Assembly: GCA_040743155.1 (NCBI GenBank)
Contig: JBFLJU010000001.1
Location: 806,001 to 870,000, forward strand
Direction: 5' to 3'
DNA length: 64,000 bases
Origin: Cycloclasticus sp.
Lineage (GTDB): Bacteria > Pseudomonadota > Gammaproteobacteria > Methylococcales > Cycloclasticaceae
The position numbers and the translations under genes are program-made. This document shows positions 17,861 through 27,860 of the stretch, piece by piece. The notes under the pieces were generated by a model. It made no database searches. It was not told where the DNA came from and saw only the letters and a list, made by a program, of their open reading frames with translations. The number at the start of each line of letters is the position of its first letter. Positions within the stretch are counted from its first letter, which is position 1.

Positions 17861-18002
17861 TTCAGAAGGTATCACACCTGTTTCAATGACGCTTATTCCC
17901 TATGGGTATAAAACAAAATTCAGTAAAGCGTAAAGCGCTTTGCTTCAAGAACACTTGTGGTTGAAGACCATGAGGAAATATTAATTCTCTGGAGAATTTG
18001 AG
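17861..18002 (+). promoter_or_regulatory. Leader region of rpmF
   Basis: A 142-base gap between yceD and rpmF. It contains a short self-complementary stretch (AAAGCG near 17934 facing CGCTTT near 17945) and a good ribosome site (CTGGAGA) ending just before the rpmF ATG. I cannot assign a defined regulatory element. Confidence 0.3.
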
Positions 18003-18179
18003 ATGGCAGTACAAAAAAGTAAAAAATCACGTTCAAAACGCGGCATGCGTCGTTCACACGATGCGCTAACAGCAGAAACATTGTCTGTTGAGCCAACAAC
18101 GGGCGAAGTCCACTTACGTCATCACGTAAGTGCTGACGGTTTCTACCGTGGCGAACAAGTCGTAGCTGATAAAGACTAG
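18003..18179 (+). CDS. rpmF: 50S ribosomal protein L32
   Basis: The 58-residue small basic protein starts [20 protein letters not shown], which is the L32 signature, and ends GEQVVADKD. It is the standard partner of yceD and the fab cluster. The gene normally following it, plsX, is missing here; fabH begins 63 bases later. Confidence 0.96.
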   Translation: MAVQKSKKSRSKRGMRRSHDALTAETLSVEPTTGEVHLRHHVSADGFYRGEQVVADKD

Positions 18180-18188
18180 TCTCGTTTT

Positions 18189-18207
18189 GGCCTTAGTTTA
18201 TAAGGCC
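18189..18207 (+). repeat. Intergenic hairpin between rpmF and fabH
   Basis: A perfect 7-bp stem (GGCCTTA at 18189-18195 with TAAGGCC at 18201-18207) and 5-base loop, followed by an AT-rich stretch but not a clean T-run. It may act as a weak attenuator or RNA-processing site that lets rpmF be made in excess over the fab genes. Confidence 0.45.
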
Positions 18208-18242
18208 ATTAAATTCCGTATTTATAAGCAGGACCTTGTGTG

Positions 18243-19205
18243 ATGTTTAATGCGAAAATAACGGGTACAGGTAGTTACCTACCTGAAAAAATAGTTACAA
18301 ATAAAGACTTTGAATCCATTCTAGATACGTCTGATGAATGGATTTATGCGCGAACGGGTATAAGGCAACGACACGTCATCGCTGAGGATGAGTCTACCTC
18401 TAGCATGGCGGAAATTGCAGCTAATAATGCGCTAGAGGCAGCAGGTGTTAACGCTTCTGAAATTGACTTGATTATAGTTGGCACAAGTTCGCCCGATAGG
18501 GTCTTTCCAAGTACAGCATGTATTTTGCAAAACAGGTTAGGGGTGGGTGATTGTGCCGCCTTTGATGTTCAGGCAGCTTGCTCAGGCTTTATTTATGCAT
18601 TGGGGATTGCAAACCAGTTTATAAAATCGGGCGGCGCTAGGAAAGCGCTAGTTATTGGTGCGGAAGCAAATTCAAGAATTCTAGATTATGCTGATCGCAG
18701 TACATGCGTCATCTTTGGCGATGGTGCTGGTGCAGTGGTGGTTGAAGCAACTGAAGAGCTTGGCATATTATCAACGCATCTGCATTCAGACGGTCAATAT
18801 AAAGACCTTCTATACATAAATAATCCGATTAAAGACCAAAAGCAAGATGGTGATCAAGCCTACATGACAATGCACGGTAATGACGTGTATAAAGTGGCGG
18901 TTAAAACCTTAAGTCGCATCGTTGATGAAACGCTTGCGGCCAATAATATGCTTAAATCAGATATTGATTGGCTAATACCGCATCAAGCTAACATCAGGAT
19001 TATATCGTCGGTTGCTAAGAAGCTTGGTATGCCGATGGAAAAGGTTGTCCTAACAATCGAAGAGCAAGGTAATACCTCGGCAGCATCAGTTCCTTTAGCA
19101 CTTGATAAAGCCGTCAGAGATGGCAGAATTAAAAAAGGTGAAACGGTATTGATGGAGGCGTTTGGTGGGGGCTTCGTTTGGGGGTCCGCCTTAGTAATAA
19201 TATAA
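18243..19205 (+). CDS. fabH: 3-oxoacyl-ACP synthase III (KAS III)
   Basis: The 320-residue enzyme starts fatty-acid synthesis by condensing acetyl-CoA with malonyl-ACP. The catalytic triad is complete: cysteine in [10 protein letters not shown] (C113), histidine in IPHQANIRI (H247), and asparagine in [12 protein letters not shown] (N277). A GTG immediately before the chosen ATG is an alternative start. It is followed after 32 bases by fabD. Confidence 0.96.
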   Translation: MFNAKITGTGSYLPEKIVTNKDFESILDTSDEWIYARTGIRQRHVIAEDESTSSMAEIAANNALEAAGVNASEIDLIIVGTSSPDRVFPSTACILQNRLGVGDCAAFDVQAACSGFIYALGIANQFIKSGGARKALVIGAEANSRILDYADRSTCVIFGDGAGAVVVEATEELGILSTHLHSDGQYKDLLYINNPIKDQKQDGDQAYMTMHGNDVYKVAVKTLSRIVDETLAANNMLKSDIDWLIPHQANIRIISSVAKKLGMPMEKVVLTIEEQGNTSAASVPLALDKAVRDGRIKKGETVLMEAFGGGFVWGSALVII

Positions 19206-19237
19206 GTGTTAACAGACAATTAGAACTAATAATAATT

Positions 19238-20179
19238 ATGTCAGCAAATAAAATAGCAATAGTATTTCCAGGTCAAGGTTCTCAAGCCGTCGGTATGCTG
19301 GGTGATCTTGCAGTTAATTATAGCCAGATTCAAGAAACATTTGATGAGGCGTCAGAGTCATTAGGTAGAGATTTATGGGCGCTAGCTCAAAATGGTCCTG
19401 CTGAAAAACTCAATCAAACACAGAATACGCAACCGCTGGTTCTTACAGCCAGTGTAGCGATGTGGCGTGTACTGCAGTCTCAATTGGATATTAAGCCAGT
19501 TTTGATGGCCGGTCATAGCTTGGGTGAATATACGGCGCTCGTTTGTGCAGGCAGTTTAAACTTTGTCGATGCGGTCAAGTTGGTTGAGCAGCGTGCAATG
19601 TTTATGCAACAGGCAGTTCCAGAAGGTGAAGGTGCAATGGCTGCAATATTAGGTCTTGAGGTTGCGGATTTAATCGCTATTTGTGATAAGGCGGCAGAGG
19701 GTGAAATAGTATCTGCGGTTAACTTTAATGCGCCAGGGCAGGTTGTTATTGCTGGTAATACTGCGGCCGTTAACCGAGCCATTGACCTTGCTAAAGAACA
19801 AGGTGCAAAACGCGCATTATCGTTACCAGTTAGCGTTCCATCACATTGTGCGTTGATGCTTCCAGCAGCAGAAAAATTATTGGATGCGATGTCTAGAGTT
19901 GACTTTGTTTCTCCCAATGTCCCAGTGTTACACAATACCAACGTGGCTGAACACAGCAATGTAGCTGATATTCAGCAGGCATTAGGACAGCAACTGCATA
20001 CACCCGTTCGTTGGGTCGAAACTGTTGAAACAATGGCTAATGCTGGTGTCAATGTATTGATTGAATGTGGTCCAGGAAAGGTGCTTAGCGGGCTGAATAA
20101 ACGAATTGATAAATCATTAGAGTTATATTCGTCAGGTGACGAACGCTCCTTTAATAAGATAGTAGAGGGATTATTATGA
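19238..20179 (+). CDS. fabD: Malonyl-CoA:ACP transacylase
   Basis: A 313-residue transacylase beginning MSANKIAIVFPGQGSQAVGM. The nucleophile serine is in AGHSLGEYTA (S94), with the partner histidine in VPSHCALM and a conserved arginine in KLVEQRAMFMQ. It loads malonyl groups on ACP for FabH and FabF. The ATG at 19238 fits the family; the frame is open further upstream but that part overlaps fabH. The stop overlaps the fabG start (ATGA). Confidence 0.96.
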   Translation: MSANKIAIVFPGQGSQAVGMLGDLAVNYSQIQETFDEASESLGRDLWALAQNGPAEKLNQTQNTQPLVLTASVAMWRVLQSQLDIKPVLMAGHSLGEYTALVCAGSLNFVDAVKLVEQRAMFMQQAVPEGEGAMAAILGLEVADLIAICDKAAEGEIVSAVNFNAPGQVVIAGNTAAVNRAIDLAKEQGAKRALSLPVSVPSHCALMLPAAEKLLDAMSRVDFVSPNVPVLHNTNVAEHSNVADIQQALGQQLHTPVRWVETVETMANAGVNVLIECGPGKVLSGLNKRIDKSLELYSSGDERSFNKIVEGLL

Positions 20180-20907
20180 ATGATAAAACAATAGCGCTGG
20201 TTACCGGCGCAAGTCGTGGAATTGGTAAGGCGATTGCACTGCAATTAGTCGCAGATGGCTTTTACGTAATAGGGACGGCAACATCTGAAGGCGGCGCGGC
20301 TGCAATATCTGCCTACTTGGCGGATTCGGGTAAAGGTATGGAGTTAAATGTAACCAATGCAGAGTCTATCCAATCGGTGCTGAAGGATATTAGCGTGAGT
20401 GTTGGCGCTCCAACGGTATTAGTGAACAACGCGGGTATTACTCGAGACAATCTCATGCTCAGAATGAAAGATGATGAATGGGATGATATTATTTCAACCA
20501 ATTTAAGTTCAATCTTTCGTGTGAGTAAAGGCTGTTTACGCGGCATGATGAAAAATAAAAAAGGACGGATTGTTAGCATAGCGTCCGTCGTTGGTGTCAC
20601 AGGTAATGCCGGTCAAGCCAACTACGCAGCAGCTAAGGCCGGTATTATTGGTTTTAGTAAGTCCCTAGCAAAAGAAGTAGGCTCAAGAAATATTACAGTC
20701 AATACGGTAGCGCCAGGCTTTATTGATACTGATATGACAAAAGCTTTGAGCGAAGACCAAAGGACCACTTTATTATCAGGGGTACCTCTTGGGCGCCTTG
20801 GTGATGCGGAAGAAATTGCAAACGCTGTGTCTTTCTTATGTTCAGACAAGGCAGCTTATATAACAGGTGAGACATTACATGTTAATGGTGGCATGTACAT
20901 GTGCTAG
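20176..20907 (+). CDS. fabG: 3-oxoacyl-ACP reductase
   Basis: A 243-residue short-chain dehydrogenase. The NADPH motif TGASRGIGKAIA is near the N-terminus, with NNAG at about 84-87. The catalytic Ser-Tyr-Lys set is in SIASVVG and QANYAAAKAG (S137, Y150, K154). The ending AYITGETLHVNGGMYM is typical of FabG. It reduces 3-oxoacyl-ACP in each elongation cycle. Confidence 0.96.
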   Translation: MNDKTIALVTGASRGIGKAIALQLVADGFYVIGTATSEGGAAAISAYLADSGKGMELNVTNAESIQSVLKDISVSVGAPTVLVNNAGITRDNLMLRMKDDEWDDIISTNLSSIFRVSKGCLRGMMKNKKGRIVSIASVVGVTGNAGQANYAAAKAGIIGFSKSLAKEVGSRNITVNTVAPGFIDTDMTKALSEDQRTTLLSGVPLGRLGDAEEIANAVSFLCSDKAAYITGETLHVNGGMYMC

Positions 20908-21012
20908 CTTTAATAAATGAGTAGTTTATTTTTAATGCTATAAAATATAAACATTAAATCAAATTTATTATTGGAATTTACAAAACGAACATTAGTTACA
21001 TAAACAGAAATG

Positions 21013-21041
21013 TTTAAACTTTGTCGATTTACCAATATAAT
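21013..21041 (+). promoter_or_regulatory. Likely sigma-70 promoter of acpP
   Basis: TTTAAA (21013-21018), a 17-base spacer and a perfect TATAAT (21036-21041) lie 55 bases before acpP, in an AT-rich 188-base gap. A dedicated promoter fits the high demand for ACP. Confidence 0.5.
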
Positions 21042-21095
21042 ACGACTTCCACAGATTGATCCTGTGGTTCCAAAAAATATAGAGGACATAGAAAA

Positions 21096-21332
21096 ATGAG
21101 TAATATTGAAGAACGCGTCAAAAAGATCGTTGCAGAACAGCTTGGTGTTAAAGAAGAAGAAGTAACAAACGAAGCTTCATTCATCGATGACCTAGGTGCA
21201 GATTCATTAGACACTGTTGAATTAGTCATGGCTCTTGAAGAAGAGTTTGATTGCGAAATTCCAGATGAGCAAGCAGAAGGTATTACAACTGTTCAACAAG
21301 CAATTGACTACGTTACTAATAACGCAGAATAA
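21096..21332 (+). CDS. acpP: Acyl carrier protein
   Basis: A 78-residue acidic protein with the classic ACP sequence: [18 protein letters not shown] at the start and the phosphopantetheine serine in [13 protein letters not shown] (S37). It carries growing acyl chains. The gene is flanked by its own promoter candidate and a strong hairpin, suggesting expression apart from fabG and fabF. Confidence 0.98.
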   Translation: MSNIEERVKKIVAEQLGVKEEEVTNEASFIDDLGADSLDTVELVMALEEEFDCEIPDEQAEGITTVQQAIDYVTNNAE

Positions 21333-21348
21333 TTCAATTTCTTTTTTC

Positions 21349-21386
21349 AAGCACGGCTGCTTTTGCTAGCCGTGCTTGTTTTATTT
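21349..21386 (+). terminator. Terminator or attenuator between acpP and fabF
   Basis: A 10-bp perfect stem (AAGCACGGCT at 21349-21358 with AGCCGTGCTT at 21368-21377) is followed by GTTTTATTTT. It would end most acpP transcripts before fabF and so help make ACP more abundant. Confidence 0.8.
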
Positions 21387-21401
21387 TAGAGAGTCAATGT
21401 C

Positions 21402-22640
21402 GTGTCTAAACGTAGAGTAGTAGTAACAGGGTTAGGTTTGTTATCACCCGTTGGTGGTAATGTTTCGGATTCTTGGGAAAATATCTTAAAAGGCAAAAGT
21501 GGCATTGGCCCGATTACTCGGTTTGATACGAGTGACTTCCCGTCAAAATTTGCAGGAGCAGTTAAAGATTTTGACGTCAATGATTACTTGTCCCGCAAAG
21601 ATGCTAAAAAAATGGATCCTTTTATCCATTATGGTGTTGCTGCAGGGATGCAGGCATTAGATGATTCAGGAATTGAAGTCACGGATGAAAATGCTGAACG
21701 AATTGGTGTCGCAATTGGCGCTGGTATCGGTGGTATTTCAGGTATAGAACAAGGATTCGAAGGTTTCCAGAAAGGTGGCCCAAGAAAAATTTCTCCTTTC
21801 TTTGTGCCATCAAATATCATCAATATGATCTCTGGCAACCTGTCTATACTGCGTGGGTTAAAAGGTCCAAACTTTGCTATTGTGACGGCCTGTACAACAG
21901 GCGCGCATAATATTGGTGATGCAATGCGCATTATTCAATACGGTGATGCAGATGTAATGGTGGCTGGTGGTGCTGAAATGGCAACATCGGTTACTTCATA
22001 TGGTGGTTTTTCTTCAGCACGTGCCCTTTCTCGTCGAAATGATTCTCCTGAAACTGCGAGTCGGCCTTGGGATAAAGACCGTGATGGTTTTGTCTTGAGT
22101 GATGGTGCAGGTGTGTTGGTACTGGAAGAATACGAACACGCTAAGAAACGTGGCGCAAAAATTTATGCTGAACTAGCCGGTTATGGGATGAGTTCCGATG
22201 CTTTTCATATGACGATGCCGTCTAAAAATGGAGACGGTGCTTATCGTTGCATGAGAAACGCACTAAAGGATGCCTCTTTAAACCCTGAGCAAGTGAGTTA
22301 TATCAATGCCCATGGGACATCTACGCCAGCTGGTGATCTCGCTGAAACGCATGCAGCAAAAACATTGTTAGGTGATAAAGCTTATAAAGTTCCTATGAGT
22401 TCAACTAAATCAATGACAGGTCATATGCTTGGTGCGGCCGGTGGAGCTGAAGCGGTATTTTCTGTGTTGGCACTATGCGATCAAGTAGCCCCACCGACAA
22501 TTAATCAATTTACCCCTGATCCAGAATGTGATTTGGATTATGTGCCGAATGAAGCACGTAATATGGATATAGATGTTGTTGTGTCAAATTCATTTGGATT
22601 TGGTGGTACAAACGGCACACTTGTATTCAAAAAACTTTAG
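21402..22640 (+). CDS. fabF: 3-oxoacyl-ACP synthase II (KAS II)
   Basis: The 412-residue condensing enzyme starts at GTG after an AGAGAG ribosome site. The Cys-His-His set is present: [11 protein letters not shown] (C164), [11 protein letters not shown] and [11 protein letters not shown]. It elongates acyl-ACP with malonyl-ACP. pabB follows after 15 bases. Confidence 0.97.
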   Translation: MSKRRVVVTGLGLLSPVGGNVSDSWENILKGKSGIGPITRFDTSDFPSKFAGAVKDFDVNDYLSRKDAKKMDPFIHYGVAAGMQALDDSGIEVTDENAERIGVAIGAGIGGISGIEQGFEGFQKGGPRKISPFFVPSNIINMISGNLSILRGLKGPNFAIVTACTTGAHNIGDAMRIIQYGDADVMVAGGAEMATSVTSYGGFSSARALSRRNDSPETASRPWDKDRDGFVLSDGAGVLVLEEYEHAKKRGAKIYAELAGYGMSSDAFHMTMPSKNGDGAYRCMRNALKDASLNPEQVSYINAHGTSTPAGDLAETHAAKTLLGDKAYKVPMSSTKSMTGHMLGAAGGAEAVFSVLALCDQVAPPTINQFTPDPECDLDYVPNEARNMDIDVVVSNSFGFGGTNGTLVFKKL

Positions 22641-22655
22641 TCAATAAAGCCTCTG

Positions 22656-24005
22656 GTGACACTGGTTATAGAGGATTGCGGGCATTTCGCAAAAGCAAAA
22701 GTTCCGTTCGGTATTGACCTTCTCGACTGCCATGCAGTTGATTCTAAGCGGTATCCTTTTCTATTAGAAAGCCATGGTGTCAGCCGTTCAAATGATAGCT
22801 TCGATATACTATTCGCCTTTCCGGGCGAGACAATAGAGTTAAGCAATCCTAAAGATGTTAGTTTTTTTTCAAGGTTTGATCAAGCTTTTAATCAAGATAA
22901 GCAGCAAAACAAAACTAATGTATTGCCATTTACGGGTGGCTGGTTTGTCTTTTTAAGTTATGAACTGGTTGGGTTAATTGAGCAAAAACTCTCAGGTATT
23001 CGTAAGGATGGTAGTTTACCTCTTGCTAGTGCGGTTCGAATTCCTGCCGCAATTATAAAAAGCCACAAAGATCAAACCTGTTGGATTGTTTGCGAGTCTG
23101 GGCAAGAGGCTTTAATTGAACAAACTTGGGCGGATATTCAACGACTTATTAAACACGAAATAAGTTTGCCGTTAGTCACTCTTGAGGAAGATAATCCTAA
23201 GCTGTTTCTTGATGGGGTAAAAAAGATTAAGTCCTACTTATTAGAAGGCGATACTCTGCAAGTAAATTTATCCAGACAGTGGAAAGGGAGTATCACAGAT
23301 GACAGCCGTTATTTAGACGTTTACCGCTCTTTAAGAATGCATAACCCATCACCGTTTGCAGGCCTTGCTTGCTATGGCGATAGTGTCATCTGTTCGTCAT
23401 CACCTGAGCGGTTAGTGAAGTGTACGGAAGATACGGTAGAAATGCGGCCAATTGCTGGTACGCGGCCTAGAGATGATGATGCTGCGGTTGATAAAAGTTC
23501 TGCTGAGGAATTATTGCTTAATTCTAAAGAAAATGCCGAACATATTATGTTGATTGACCTTATTCGTAATGACTTAGGGCGAATTTGTAAAACAGGTACG
23601 GTAACGGTTGATGAAAAAATGGCGATAGAATCTTACGCCGCTGTTCACCACCTTGTTTCAAACGTATCGGGAAAGTTGATCGATAATACGACGCCATCGG
23701 ACGTTATTAAAGCGGTTTTCCCTGGTGGTACTATTACGGGTTGTCCTAAAGTTCGTTGCATGGAGATTATTCATGAACTGGAGGATTCTCCACGAGGTGC
23801 GTATACAGGATCGATGGGGTACATTAATCGCAACGGTGACCTTGATCTAAACATATTGATTCGAACGTTTACGGTTAAAGGCCAAGAGCTTAGCTTGCGC
23901 ACAGGAGCTGGAATTGTGGCTGATTCAATAGCTGAAAGAGAATTAGAAGAAACTCGACATAAAGCAAAAGCATTATTAGCTGCGTTAAATATTTATGAAG
24001 CCTAG
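22656..24005 (+). CDS. pabB: Aminodeoxychorismate synthase component I
   Basis: A 449-residue chorismate-using enzyme of the PabB/TrpE family, starting at GTG. The C-terminal catalytic region has ASCS-type motif variants (SSSPERLVKC), PIAGTRPRD, LIDLIRNDLGRI, and FPGGTITGCPKVRCMEII, whose lysine marks PabB. With a glutamine amidotransferase subunit (not in this window) it makes 4-amino-4-deoxychorismate for folate. The end overlaps pabC by 11 bases. Confidence 0.92.
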   Translation: MTLVIEDCGHFAKAKVPFGIDLLDCHAVDSKRYPFLLESHGVSRSNDSFDILFAFPGETIELSNPKDVSFFSRFDQAFNQDKQQNKTNVLPFTGGWFVFLSYELVGLIEQKLSGIRKDGSLPLASAVRIPAAIIKSHKDQTCWIVCESGQEALIEQTWADIQRLIKHEISLPLVTLEEDNPKLFLDGVKKIKSYLLEGDTLQVNLSRQWKGSITDDSRYLDVYRSLRMHNPSPFAGLACYGDSVICSSSPERLVKCTEDTVEMRPIAGTRPRDDDAAVDKSSAEELLLNSKENAEHIMLIDLIRNDLGRICKTGTVTVDEKMAIESYAAVHHLVSNVSGKLIDNTTPSDVIKAVFPGGTITGCPKVRCMEIIHELEDSPRGAYTGSMGYINRNGDLDLNILIRTFTVKGQELSLRTGAGIVADSIAERELEETRHKAKALLAALNIYEA

Positions 24006-24858
24006 GATTTTAATTAATGGTGAATTTGGGCAATTCATCGACCCGCTTGATAGAGGCTTTCAATATGGTGATGGGCTTTTTGAAACCATTTTGGTTGAGC
24101 AGGGTTGTCCATGTTTCTTAGAAGAGCACCTTCAGCGTCTACAAAGAGGTTGTGAGGTACTTGGGTTTCCTCCAGCCGATGAGGATACTATTGAAAGAGA
24201 AATTTTACAGCTAATAAACTTGAGGCAGAGTGGTGTTGTAAAAATTTTACTCTCAAGAGGGGTTGGAGACAGGGGCTTTTTGCCCCCAGAAAACCCAGAA
24301 ATAACACGGCTTATTTCATTTTCTGCTGCTGATCTTGCTATCAGTAAATTGCTAACTAGTTTTGACTTAGTGTTATGTGATACCCAACTTAGCCGCCAGC
24401 CATTGTTAGCGGGTATTAAACACCTCAATCAATTAGAACGTGTGTTGGCGCGTAGTGAATTGAAAGAGAGGGTGACACCTTGCGAAGGCTTGATGCTTGA
24501 CGTTGAAGGCGTTGTGATTGAAGGTACGATGAGTAATGTATTCATTGTTCGCAAGGGTATTTTATTAACACCTAAGTTAAACAATGCAGGTGTGTCGGGT
24601 ATTATTCGTAATTACCTGATTAACCAAGCGGATAGAGAGGGAATAGATTGTAGGGTGGTAGAATTAACTCTTGACGATATGAAAAATGCGGATGAAATAT
24701 TTATGACCAATAGCTTAATGCCGGTGCGTACCGTTAGAAAATTTAGCATTGACGATACTGATTTCTCGAAAGATGATGAAACGTATGCGCAGTGGGCGTT
24801 GAACAGTGTTTTAGTAGCAACCCATAACCAAATAGCGGAACATTCGAATAACAAATGA
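23995..24858 (+). CDS. pabC: 4-amino-4-deoxychorismate lyase
   Basis: A 287-residue fold-type IV PLP enzyme: DRGFQYGDGLFETI at 19-32, the Schiff-base lysine in GIKHLNQLERVLAR (about K142), and VIEGTMSNVFIV and TNSLMPVR. It releases pyruvate to give p-aminobenzoate. It lies between pabB and mltG with overlaps at both ends, as in E. coli, where pabC adjoins mltG (yceG). Confidence 0.93.
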   Translation: MKPRILINGEFGQFIDPLDRGFQYGDGLFETILVEQGCPCFLEEHLQRLQRGCEVLGFPPADEDTIEREILQLINLRQSGVVKILLSRGVGDRGFLPPENPEITRLISFSAADLAISKLLTSFDLVLCDTQLSRQPLLAGIKHLNQLERVLARSELKERVTPCEGLMLDVEGVVIEGTMSNVFIVRKGILLTPKLNNAGVSGIIRNYLINQADREGIDCRVVELTLDDMKNADEIFMTNSLMPVRTVRKFSIDDTDFSKDDETYAQWALNSVLVATHNQIAEHSNNK

Positions 24859-25856
24859 TGAGGCGCTTAATTGCTATAGCTATTATTGTTTTTAGCTTAA
24901 CAGCTGGATGGTTTTGGATGCTTTACGAAGATTCGATTAATGGCTCATATATTTCTGACGAAATGGGTTCGGTCGTTGTTAGTATCGAAAGAGGGCAAAA
25001 CCTAAACCAAATTATTTCAACACTTAATAAAAAAGGTGTAGTTGATGGTCGTTGGTTTAAATGGCTTGTTCGATTCGAAGGTGCGGCAAATAAAATACAG
25101 GCGGGTGAATACGAGTTTTCTCCGGGCTTAACACCTAAGCAGATATTAGGCTTTTTAGTTATCGGCAAGGTCAATCAATACGCAATTTCTATTATTGAAG
25201 GGCAGACCTTTAAAGAAGTATTGAGCGATATTCAAGAACACAGCGCGATTAAAAAGACTCTGCCGGTTGGCGCTGATATGGCTAGTTATTTAGAATTACT
25301 TAATATCCCGGAACACCATTTAGAGGGGATGTTATTGCCTGAAACGTATTTTTTCATTAAAAATACTACTGATGCAGAGGTGATTACACGTGCGTATCGT
25401 TCGATGCAAGTCTTCGTTAATTCAGCGTGGCCTAATAGGGATAAGAAAAAGGTGATTGGCAATGTTTACGACGCACTTATTTTGGCCTCTATCGTTGAGA
25501 AGGAAACAGGTGTGGCGTCTGAACGTAAGAAAATAGCCGGATTGTTTATTCGCAGACTTGAAATAGGCATGAAATTACAAACTGATCCAACGGTTATTTA
25601 TGGCATGGGCAATCGTTATAAAGGTGACATAAGGTATCGGGATTTACGCGAAGATACGCCTTACAATACATATACGCGTTTTGGCTTACCACCAACACCC
25701 ATTGCGATGCCTAGCAAAGCAGCTATTGAGGCTGTTTTACATTCGGAAAAAACAAAGAGTTTATATTTTGTGGCGAGTGGAGGTGGTCGACATACTTTTT
25801 CGGAAAACCTCAAACAGCATAATGCAGCAGTCGATAAATACCAGCGGAAAAAATAG
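24855..25856 (+). CDS. mltG: Endolytic murein transglycosylase
   Basis: A 333-residue inner-membrane protein with one N-terminal helix (about residues 4-24) and a LysM-like region (SIERGQNLNQIISTL). The YceG catalytic domain has ASIVEKETGVASERKKIAGLF with the essential glutamate, LQTDPTVIYG and YNTYTRFGLPPTPIAMP. It cuts nascent glycan strands and is thought to set their length. It overlaps pabC by 4 bases and is followed by tmk. Confidence 0.95.
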   Translation: MMRRLIAIAIIVFSLTAGWFWMLYEDSINGSYISDEMGSVVVSIERGQNLNQIISTLNKKGVVDGRWFKWLVRFEGAANKIQAGEYEFSPGLTPKQILGFLVIGKVNQYAISIIEGQTFKEVLSDIQEHSAIKKTLPVGADMASYLELLNIPEHHLEGMLLPETYFFIKNTTDAEVITRAYRSMQVFVNSAWPNRDKKKVIGNVYDALILASIVEKETGVASERKKIAGLFIRRLEIGMKLQTDPTVIYGMGNRYKGDIRYRDLREDTPYNTYTRFGLPPTPIAMPSKAAIEAVLHSEKTKSLYFVASGGGRHTFSENLKQHNAAVDKYQRKK

Positions 25857-25858
25857 CA

Positions 25859-26488
25859 ATGGTGATGGGAAAATTTTTAACTCTTGAAGGTGTAGAGGGC
25901 GTTGGTAAAACAACTAACCTTAATTTCATCGCGAATTATTTGGAAACGGCAGGTAAAGAGGTCGTTATCACAAGAGAACCGGGTGGAACGAGTATAGCCG
26001 AAAAAATTAGGGGGCTACTGTTGGATCATAATGAGGAAACATTATGTAATGAGTCAGAGCTTTTATTGATGTTTGCGGCACGCGCTCAACACATCAATAA
26101 AGTAATTAAGCCGGCTTTAAATACTGGAAAGTGGGTTGTTTGTGATCGTTTTACTGACGCAACGTATGCCTATCAGGGCGGTGGTCGCCATTTTAAAATG
26201 GATGATATCAGCTGGATAGAAAACTTCGTTCAAAAGGGCTTATCACCGGATAAAACGGTGCTGTTAGATTTATCCGTTGAAATTGGTTTAAAGCGGGCGG
26301 CGAGTAGAAGTGCCCCAGATCGTTTTGAGACAGAGAAACAGTCTTTTTTTGAGAACGTGCGGGAGGTGTATTTAGATAGAGCAAACGCCGAACCCAAAAG
26401 GTTTTTTGTTGTCGATGCCTCTCAAACAATTGAACAAGTACAGAAAAATATAACCACCTGTCTAGATGAAATGTTGATGAATGAATAG
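25859..26488 (+). CDS. tmk: Thymidylate kinase
   Basis: The 209-residue kinase shows the P-loop LEGVEGVGKTTN at 8-19, REPGGTSIAEKIR, the DRF motif in VCDRFTDATYAYQGGGR, and a short arginine-bearing lid (RSAPDRFE). It phosphorylates dTMP to dTDP. The third codon is a second ATG that could also be the start. It overlaps holB by 8 bases. Confidence 0.95.
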   Translation: MVMGKFLTLEGVEGVGKTTNLNFIANYLETAGKEVVITREPGGTSIAEKIRGLLLDHNEETLCNESELLLMFAARAQHINKVIKPALNTGKWVVCDRFTDATYAYQGGGRHFKMDDISWIENFVQKGLSPDKTVLLDLSVEIGLKRAASRSAPDRFETEKQSFFENVREVYLDRANAEPKRFFVVDASQTIEQVQKNITTCLDEMLMNE

Positions 26489-27470
26489 TAGCCCAAACCT
26501 CATTTACCCATGGCTTCAGCTTTATTGGGACCAGTTATCTCGCTACTTACAGCAGGATAGACTACCCAGTGCGCTAATGTTGGTTGGTGGTGAAGGTTTA
26601 GGCTTATCGCATTTAGCTAAGTCTTTTGCTAACCGTAGTCTTTGTATCTCGCCAAACGAAGCTGCTCAAGCGTGTGGTGTATGTGAGTCTTGCGTGTTAT
26701 TCAATGCTGGAAATTACCCAGACTTTTTTCACCTAGAGCCAGAAGAAGGTAAAACGAGCATTAAAATAGATGCAATACGTCAGCTCAGCGCGTCGTTAGC
26801 ACTGAGTGCTCAATACACAAAAACACGGGTAGTGATTATTGATCCAGCAGACGCAATGCTACATCAGGCCTCCAATAGCTTACTGAAAACCTTAGAAGAA
26901 CCTAGTGAAAACACCTGCTTAATTTTAATAGCACATAAACCATCAAAGATACCCGTCACGATACGTAGCCGCTGCCAGCTTGTGACGGTGAAAAATATCG
27001 ATTTATTACAAGCGCAATCATGGCTCCGTGAACTAGGCTGCCCATCGTCTGAACAATACCTTAATTTGGCCAGTGGTTTACCTCTGTTAGCTTATGATTT
27101 ATGGAAAAAAGAAGCGCTAGATATTAGAGCTGCTTTATTTAAGGATTTTCTCGCGTTAATAGCAGGAAGGTTAGATCCGTTATTGTTCGCTGAAAAATGT
27201 ATTAGCTTAAAAGGTATGCCTGTTTTAAAATGGATGATGTCATGGTTAACAGATGCGATTAAATATACACATAGTTCTAGCGGTTTAGAATTAATAAACA
27301 CTGATCTGGTGGCGGGCTTGAAAGTTCTAGTAGGGAAGCTACACTTAAAAAGCATACATAATTTATTGGATGGATTAGTTCGGTTGTCGGCGTTAGAATC
27401 TAGCCAAGTAAATCAACAATTAATGTTAGAAGAGTTTGCGATACAGTGTTACTCACTAACGGTTAAATAA
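26481..27470 (+). CDS. holB: DNA polymerase III subunit delta prime
   Basis: The 329-residue clamp-loader subunit has a zinc-binding cysteine set (CGVCESC near residue 65 plus an earlier cysteine), FHLEPEEGKTSIKIDAIRQL, VVIIDPADAMLHQASNSLLK, LEEPSENTCLILI and SRC near residue 172. The P-loop is degenerate, as expected for delta prime. It sits between tmk and a PilZ gene, a conserved gammaproteobacterial order. Confidence 0.92.
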   Translation: MNSSPNLIYPWLQLYWDQLSRYLQQDRLPSALMLVGGEGLGLSHLAKSFANRSLCISPNEAAQACGVCESCVLFNAGNYPDFFHLEPEEGKTSIKIDAIRQLSASLALSAQYTKTRVVIIDPADAMLHQASNSLLKTLEEPSENTCLILIAHKPSKIPVTIRSRCQLVTVKNIDLLQAQSWLRELGCPSSEQYLNLASGLPLLAYDLWKKEALDIRAALFKDFLALIAGRLDPLLFAEKCISLKGMPVLKWMMSWLTDAIKYTHSSSGLELINTDLVAGLKVLVGKLHLKSIHNLLDGLVRLSALESSQVNQQLMLEEFAIQCYSLTVK

Positions 27471-27481
27471 AGGTTATAGAA

Positions 27482-27838
27482 ATGGCTACTAATAGGAATG
27501 AATCGCGCCAAGGAATTTTATCTTTAACGATTAAAGATAAAAATGCCTTATATGCCGCATTTATGGATTATGTGGACGGCGGTGGTTTGTTTATTCCTAC
27601 GCATAAAAAATATAGTCTCGGTGACGAGGTTTTTATGCTGTTGAGTTTAATGGGTGAGGTAGAGCGTATACCAGTTGCTGGAAAGATTATATGGATTACG
27701 CCAATGGGCGCTGAAGGCTCACGCTCTAATGGAGTAGGCGTACAATTTAATGATCAAGACGGTGGCGCTGCTCGTGCAAAGATAGAGACCTATTTAGCAG
27801 GGACTTCTGGAACAGGCCGGCCCACACATACTATGTAG
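27482..27838 (+). CDS. PilZ domain protein
   Basis: A 118-residue single-domain protein matching the PilZ protein of the tmk-holB-pilZ-tatD order: GILSLTIKDKNALYAAFMDY, GGLFIPTHKKYSLGDEVFMLL and KIIWITPMGAEG. The RxxxR and D/NxSxxG c-di-GMP-binding motifs are not clearly present, as in Pseudomonas PilZ itself, which acts in type IV pilus assembly without binding c-di-GMP. Confidence 0.85.
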   Translation: MATNRNESRQGILSLTIKDKNALYAAFMDYVDGGGLFIPTHKKYSLGDEVFMLLSLMGEVERIPVAGKIIWITPMGAEGSRSNGVGVQFNDQDGGAARAKIETYLAGTSGTGRPTHTM

Positions 27839-27860
27839 CCATAATGCGCTATTGATTGTA

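Noticed and set aside
19513-19959. 148-codon minus-strand frame inside fabD
   Set aside because: Antisense shadow of a conserved gene; composition is not protein-like.
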